From Acidobacteriaceae bacterium (GTDB lineage Bacteria > Acidobacteriota > Terriglobia > Terriglobales > Acidobacteriaceae): DNA of 10,396 nucleotides. Both the position numbers and the translations under genes were made by a program. The notes below the pieces were generated by a model. That model was not told the DNA's origin. It did not search any database and worked only from the letters and a program-made list of their open reading frames with translations. The DNA lies in contig JAOAPJ010000058.1 in the NCBI GenBank assembly GCA_025462805.1, positions 1-10,396 on the forward strand. The letters run 5' to 3'. Below are positions 6,859 to 10,396 of the stretch, piece after piece. Within the stretch, counting starts at the first letter, position 1. Each line of letters begins with the position of its first letter.

Positions 6859-9800
6859 TCAGAATGTAAGCTTCAATCCAAACTGGATTTCTCGGGCGCT
6901 AGTGGTGACGGTATCCAGCTGACCTGCTCCCCCGACGCTGCCGCCGGTCTCGTCGAAGAGCGCGTTGTTGTTGGTCGGCGGGGCAAAGTTTGGGTGGTTC
7001 AGAGCATTGAACACTTCTACTCTCAGTTGTGCGTTCCACGACTCGTGAATCCTGGAGAGCGTCTGATTCTTGAACAGCGAGAGATCGAAGTTCTGCAGTC
7101 CAGGCCCGATGAGAGAGTTCCGGCCGGCACTTCCCAGGCGAGTTGAAGGAGACGGAAAGGCAAAGCATTCGGTTTTGATGTAGTGAGCGATATTCCCTGC
7201 GTTCGTCGCAGTCTTGCATCCGCCACCAGCCAGCCGATCCGGATAATCGTAGGGATCGGTACTGTTCAGGCCGAGTGGATCTCCGCTGATGATGGGCGTA
7301 AACGGCACCCCGGAGCTTGCCTGCATCACTCCGCCCAGCTCCCATCCCGAGGCGACGAACGCGAGCGCGTGATTGGCGCTCGTCGGCCCGGGGAGGACGA
7401 AGAGATAGTTGATGACCAGGTTGTGAGCTACGTTGAAGTCGGAGAGGCCACGCCTCAGCCTCGACGCCGAGAGGTTCGGATTGAAGAGAAAGAGGCTGGA
7501 GATGGAATTGCCGAAGGGATCACCGGCCAGCGTAGACGATCCGGTATCGATGCTCTTACTCCAGGTGTAGGATCCCTGAACGCGAAATCCGTGACTCATG
7601 TTCTTGAGCACCGTGGCCTGGAGGGAGTGGTAGTACGAGTCTCCCACCCAGGCGATAGCTCCGATCTGGCCGGCGTGCGGATTTAGGGGCGTGCCGCTGC
7701 CGGCGGGAGACGGCCACAGGTACCCCTCGGTCACGCTGACTGGTTGAACGATATTGATATCGTCGGCCCGGAACGGCTGGTGAATGCCGCGAGTCCCAAC
7801 ATATGAGACGGTCGCAGAGAAGTCGGTTGCGAGCTCCTGCTGCGCACTCAGATTCCACTGCCCGACGTAGTTGCGGCGCGGATTCGGCTGCACATAAGAC
7901 TGCCGGAGGGTGGAGGGTGCGCCCAGCAGGGAGAAAGCTTGCGTCGGATACGAGCCGGCCGGCAGATTTTTGACGCTGCCCTGAATGAAGTAGGGCGCTG
8001 CCTGAATGGAGAGGAGCTCGAACTGATAGAGCAGCGGCAACACATCGAACAGGCCGATGCCCGCGCGAACGGCGGTCTTGGCGCTGGCAGTGGGACTCCA
8101 CGCGAAACCGATCCTGGGCTCGAAGTTGCGGAAGGTAGGATTGTCGAAGTAGGGGTTCCCCAGGTGTGGTTGAGGGTCGCTCGGGGAGCGCAAGGCGGTC
8201 AGCTTGCCCTTCACCTCCGTCGGGACGGTCGACATCTCATACCTCAGGCCCAGGTTGGCTGTGAAGCGTGGAGTCATCTGGAAGTCGTCTTGGAAGTAGC
8301 CCGCGACAATCGATTGCCGCAGCCCTCTCTCGGACACGGTGCTGGGCAACTCCGCCGTGAACGAAGAGGGCTTGTTGGTCAGAAAGTTGACAAGCGAGCC
8401 GAATTTGAAGGACCCGCCCACTGTGACCAGGCCCATGAGATTGTTCTGCAATCGTTCGAACGCGAAGCCGAACTTGAACTGATGTCTCCCCTTGCTGAAG
8501 AAGGCATCGTCATAGAGCTGATAGGACGTGTAGTTGAAGAAATAGCTGGAGGACGCATTGAAGCCGCCGGTAAATGGCGTCAGGCCGGGTACGCTGACCT
8601 GGGCCGCTGCCTGACCGGGCACCGTGCCAAGGCTGGTATCGGCTGCCAGAGGGTTGATGGCCTTCTGGGCCACTCCATTCTTTGCCACGACGCGGTTGAC
8701 GCCGAGCCGGAACGAGTTGAGAAGCTGAGGGGTGAAGGAGTGATCCTGCTCGATCGCGACGGTCTGACGGCGGCTCTTCGAGCCGAGCAAAACGTCATTC
8801 AGCTTGTCCGGCACGGAGAGGTTTGCGTCATCGTACTGATAGGTGCCCGCCAGGCTATCCTTGGCGCCCAGCTTGTGATCGAGCCGTGCGGAGAGAAAGT
8901 TTTCATGAGCGATTTGTTGTCCCGCCGACCTGAACAGGCCGGTATTCCCGCTCATGGCGCCGTTCGGCAGCGCGTAGAAAGCCAGGAATCGTTGGATCGC
9001 TGGATCGACTGCGACTACGGTGCCGTCCGCCAGTTGGCCCGCACGCGCATTCGGGGAGGGCACCTGGTCGACGAAGGTTACGCCGAGCGACTGTCGGAGG
9101 CCTTCATAGTCCGCGAAGGCAAAGGTTCGGCCCCTCCTGATAGGTGCACCCAGAGAGCCGCCGAACTGGTTTCTTTTGAAAGGGAGATGGCGAGCGTCGA
9201 AGAAGTTCTGGGCATCGAGGGCGCTGTTGCGCAGGAACTCATACGCGGAGCCATGAATATCGTTTGTGCCGGAGCGCGTGATTGAGTTGACCACTCCGCC
9301 GGACGTCCGGCCGTACTCGGCAGAGTAGTTGCTCGTCAGTACGGAGAATTCCTGAATGGCATCGACACCCATCGTGATGCCGAGAACGCTTCCCGGGCCC
9401 CCGTTTGAGTAGTCGTTCACACTGATGCCGTCCAGTCGATAGTTGTTCTGTTGCGGGCGCCCGCCGGAGATCGTTAGCTGCGTGCCGAAGCCGCGGTTAC
9501 CACGGTTGAAGTCGACAGCGACCGCAGGTTGGGTCGTGATGGTGGATACACCCGGCTGCAGGGCGGCGAGCTGCGTCCAGTCCCTGCCATTGAGGGGCAG
9601 TTCGCGGATCGTCGACGCGTCGACCTCGTGCTGCACGGACGAGGACGCTAGCTGGACTCCGTTGAGCGAGGTTGTGACTTTCACAGACTGCGTGACGCTG
9701 CCAGGAGTCAGCTCAATGTTCAGCACCTGCTCACCGCCTACGGTGATGACGACTCCGGCGATCGTCGGAGAAGAGAAGCCGGGTGCCGTAACCGTGACGT

Positions 9801-10059
9801 TGTAAGAACCCGGGAGCAGATTCGGAGCCGAATATACGCCGCTGCCACTGCTGCGGACCTCGCGCGTCTCTCCCCTCCCGGTGTCGCGGATCGAGATGCT
9901 GGCGTTGGGGATGGCCGCGCCGCCGTTATCGCTGACGACGCCTGTCAGCTCGCCACCGGCGACCTGTGACAGGGCTGCGCTGCTAAAGCCGATCAGTATC
10001 GCCGCCAGCGCTGAAAACCGTCGCAGCGCTCTGGGTGTATTAGCGAATCGTTGAGCCAT
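6859..10059 (-). CDS. Oar-like TonB-dependent outer-membrane receptor with carboxypeptidase-regulatory-like domain
   Basis: Outer-membrane receptor of 1,066 residues, probably importing a bulky substrate with TonB energy. A signal peptide (RRFSALAAILIGFSSAALS, cleavage near residue 31) is followed by a beta-sandwich CarboxypepD_reg-like domain (about 36-130; GELTGVVSDNGGAAIPNASI, GVYSAPNLLPGSYNVTVTAPGF). The plug region begins at TIRELPLNGRDWTQLAALQPGV. A long barrel region rich in aromatic strands ends in IQFGLKLTF, with the terminal Phe expected for outer-membrane barrel insertion. The protein lacks an obvious SusD partner, as usual for these acidobacterial receptors. Start: ATG at 10059 with GGAGGG 4 nt upstream and a proper signal peptide; an upstream in-frame extension to 10260 has neither. 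It is first gene of a likely receptor-transporter-lyase operon. Confidence 0.93.
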   Translation of the reverse strand: MAQRFANTPRALRRFSALAAILIGFSSAALSQVAGGELTGVVSDNGGAAIPNASISIRDTGRGETREVRSSGSGVYSAPNLLPGSYNVTVTAPGFSSPTIAGVVITVGGEQVLNIELTPGSVTQSVKVTTSLNGVQLASSSVQHEVDASTIRELPLNGRDWTQLAALQPGVSTITTQPAVAVDFNRGNRGFGTQLTISGGRPQQNNYRLDGISVNDYSNGGPGSVLGITMGVDAIQEFSVLTSNYSAEYGRTSGGVVNSITRSGTNDIHGSAYEFLRNSALDAQNFFDARHLPFKRNQFGGSLGAPIRRGRTFAFADYEGLRQSLGVTFVDQVPSPNARAGQLADGTVVAVDPAIQRFLAFYALPNGAMSGNTGLFRSAGQQIAHENFLSARLDHKLGAKDSLAGTYQYDDANLSVPDKLNDVLLGSKSRRQTVAIEQDHSFTPQLLNSFRLGVNRVVAKNGVAQKAINPLAADTSLGTVPGQAAAQVSVPGLTPFTGGFNASSSYFFNYTSYQLYDDAFFSKGRHQFKFGFAFERLQNNLMGLVTVGGSFKFGSLVNFLTNKPSSFTAELPSTVSERGLRQSIVAGYFQDDFQMTPRFTANLGLRYEMSTVPTEVKGKLTALRSPSDPQPHLGNPYFDNPTFRNFEPRIGFAWSPTASAKTAVRAGIGLFDVLPLLYQFELLSIQAAPYFIQGSVKNLPAGSYPTQAFSLLGAPSTLRQSYVQPNPRRNYVGQWNLSAQQELATDFSATVSYVGTRGIHQPFRADDINIVQPVSVTEGYLWPSPAGSGTPLNPHAGQIGAIAWVGDSYYHSLQATVLKNMSHGFRVQGSYTWSKSIDTGSSTLAGDPFGNSISSLFLFNPNLSASRLRRGLSDFNVAHNLVINYLFVLPGPTSANHALAFVASGWELGGVMQASSGVPFTPIISGDPLGLNSTDPYDYPDRLAGGGCKTATNAGNIAHYIKTECFAFPSPSTRLGSAGRNSLIGPGLQNFDLSLFKNQTLSRIHESWNAQLRVEVFNALNHPNFAPPTNNNALFDETGGSVGGAGQLDTVTTSAREIQFGLKLTF

Positions 10060-10165
10060 AGTGCCCTCCGAAAATGTCTTGCATTGAGGTACGTTCGTGG
10101 CCGACGGAGCCGTGTTTGGGGCTGCCGTCCGGCAAGCGCGATCTCCGCGCGATGCCAGATGTTTT

Positions 10166-10182
10166 GAGTTCGAATCGAACTC
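10166..10182. repeat. 17-bp palindrome in the receptor operon leader
   Basis: GAGTTCGA-A-TCGAACTC: two perfect 8-bp arms around one base. If transcription of the receptor operon starts near 10195, this lies at about +13 to +30 of the mRNA, where it could form a 7-bp stem with a 3-nt loop that protects the 5' end. As DNA it could instead be an operator just downstream of the start point. Perfect symmetry is seen; the role is open. Confidence 0.5.
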
Positions 10183-10201
10183 GTAGCCCCGAAACGGACG
10201 A

Positions 10202-10231
10202 ATAGTACGCCCGTTGACACATGGAATGCAA
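10202..10231 (-). promoter_or_regulatory. Candidate promoter of the receptor-transporter-lyase operon
   Basis: On the minus strand TTGCAT (10231-10226) and TACTAT (10207-10202) are 18 bp apart. The -10 is one mismatch from consensus; the -35 matches only at TTG. The start would be near 10195, giving a leader of about 135 nt before the receptor ATG. The weak -35 beside the palindromic operator would fit a regulated promoter. Alternatives cannot be excluded. Confidence 0.4.
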
Positions 10232-10241
10232 CTGGTATACC
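10214..10241 (+). promoter_or_regulatory. Plus-strand sigma70-like promoter for a divergent gene
   Basis: A perfect TTGACA (10214-10219), a 16-bp spacer and TATACC (10236-10241), with TG one base before the -10 (extended type). The predicted start is about 10248. The -10 box lies inside the TGGTATACCA palindrome, so a protein bound there would block this promoter, as in autoregulation of a divergent regulator gene. Confidence 0.55.
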
Positions 10242-10242
10242 A
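10233..10242. promoter_or_regulatory. Palindromic operator TGGTATACCA (GntR/FCD-type)
   Basis: Perfect 10-bp palindrome, reading TTTTGGTATACCAG on the minus strand. It matches the core of known operators for hexuronate regulators UxuR/ExuR (TTGGTATACCAA) and the general GntR-FCD pattern GT..AC. It overlaps the plus-strand -10 box and lies 2 bp upstream of the candidate minus-strand -35. This fits a regulator that represses itself and controls the receptor operon. The match to a family pattern is established knowledge; the regulator itself is not in the window. Confidence 0.5.
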
Positions 10243-10381
10243 AAACAATGAGTCGGCCAAGGGGTCCCTCTGGGCGCATATGGCAGTCGCTAGCCGATAG
10301 GCGCGTTGCGCGTGCTAAAGTGAGTTCCGAAGCAAGGCGCATGGCCGCTCGTAGCAACCGGGCCGCGGAAGGGATGCAGAT

Positions 10382-10396
10382 ATGAAAAGGAGCGGA
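10382..10396 (+). CDS. Start of a divergent gene cut by the window edge (unknown product)
   Basis: ATG at 10382 follows AAGGGA (10369-10374) by 7 nt, an ideal ribosome binding site, and lies about 134 nt downstream of a good promoter. Only MKRSG is visible, so the product cannot be identified. Given the GntR-type operator in the shared upstream region, a local transcription regulator is a fair guess. The ATG overlaps the stop of a small upstream frame as ATGA (10382-10385). Confidence 0.4.

Larger units (their letters stand above)
10060..10381. promoter_or_regulatory. Divergent regulatory region upstream of the receptor operon
   Basis: This 322-bp stretch has no convincing gene. It holds the receptor's ribosome binding site (GGAGGG on the minus strand), a 17-bp palindrome in the probable leader (10166-10182), a candidate minus-strand promoter (10202-10231), a plus-strand promoter (10214-10241), a GntR-type operator palindrome (10233-10242), and the ribosome binding site of a plus-strand gene starting at 10382. 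A 45-codon open frame (10248-10385, +) lies inside it; its GC content at third codon positions is modest and it includes several rare-looking codons, so I do not call it a gene. Confidence 0.6.

Noticed and set aside
7939..9285. 448-codon open frame on the plus strand inside the receptor gene
   Set aside because: It is a shadow of the high-GC receptor gene on the other strand; composition is Arg/Glu/Gly-rich with no recognisable domain, and the receptor frame is clearly the real one.
10060..10260. N-terminal extension of the receptor frame to 10260
   Set aside because: The added 67 codons are not a signal peptide, cover the predicted promoter and operator, and lack a ribosome binding site, while the ATG at 10059 has both GGAGGG and a good signal peptide.

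Overview
The window looks like chromosomal DNA of a Gram-negative, GC-rich soil-type bacterium. The best guess is an acidobacterium (Acidobacteriota, class Terriglobia). The main pointer is an Oar-like TonB-dependent receptor of about 1,066 residues, with an N-terminal carboxypeptidase-regulatory-like domain and an 'LPLNGRDW' plug motif; this type is heavily expanded in that group. This is inference from protein style, as no rRNA is present.

Left part (1-4007), general and housekeeping functions. A 5'-truncated histone-deacetylase-family amidohydrolase (+) converges tail-to-tail, with 10 bp between them, on a secreted SGNH/GDSL hydrolase (-). Divergent from the latter is ffh (+), the protein subunit of the signal recognition particle. 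It is followed closely by a peroxiredoxin-like protein with a WCPYC motif (+). A short gap then leads to an initiator tRNA-Met (+). This tRNA has a strong promoter ending almost at its mature 5' end, and a perfect 9-bp inverted repeat joins the promoter spacer to the acceptor stem.

Right part (4144-10059), a catabolic-looking operon on the minus strand. In transcription order it holds the TonB-dependent receptor, an MFS transporter of the anion:cation symporter type (13 bp later), and an isocitrate-lyase-family enzyme (62 bp later). Together these suggest outer-membrane capture, inner-membrane uptake and C-C bond cleavage of an organic acid or sugar acid. The lyase keeps the catalytic KKCGH signature and the metal and carboxylate ligands. 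Several substrate-contacting positions differ from textbook isocitrate lyases (SGW to SGG, NCSPSFNW to NCSSSFNW, FITL to NCSF). It may therefore act on a different substrate; this is the most interesting finding of the window.

Far right (10060-10396), a divergent regulatory region. It contains a perfect TGGTATACCA palindrome resembling operators of GntR/FCD-family regulators such as UxuR/ExuR. The palindrome overlaps a good sigma70-like promoter facing right and lies just upstream of a weaker candidate promoter facing left into the receptor operon. A well-spaced ribosome binding site and ATG at 10382 suggest that a divergent gene, possibly the local regulator, starts at the window edge.
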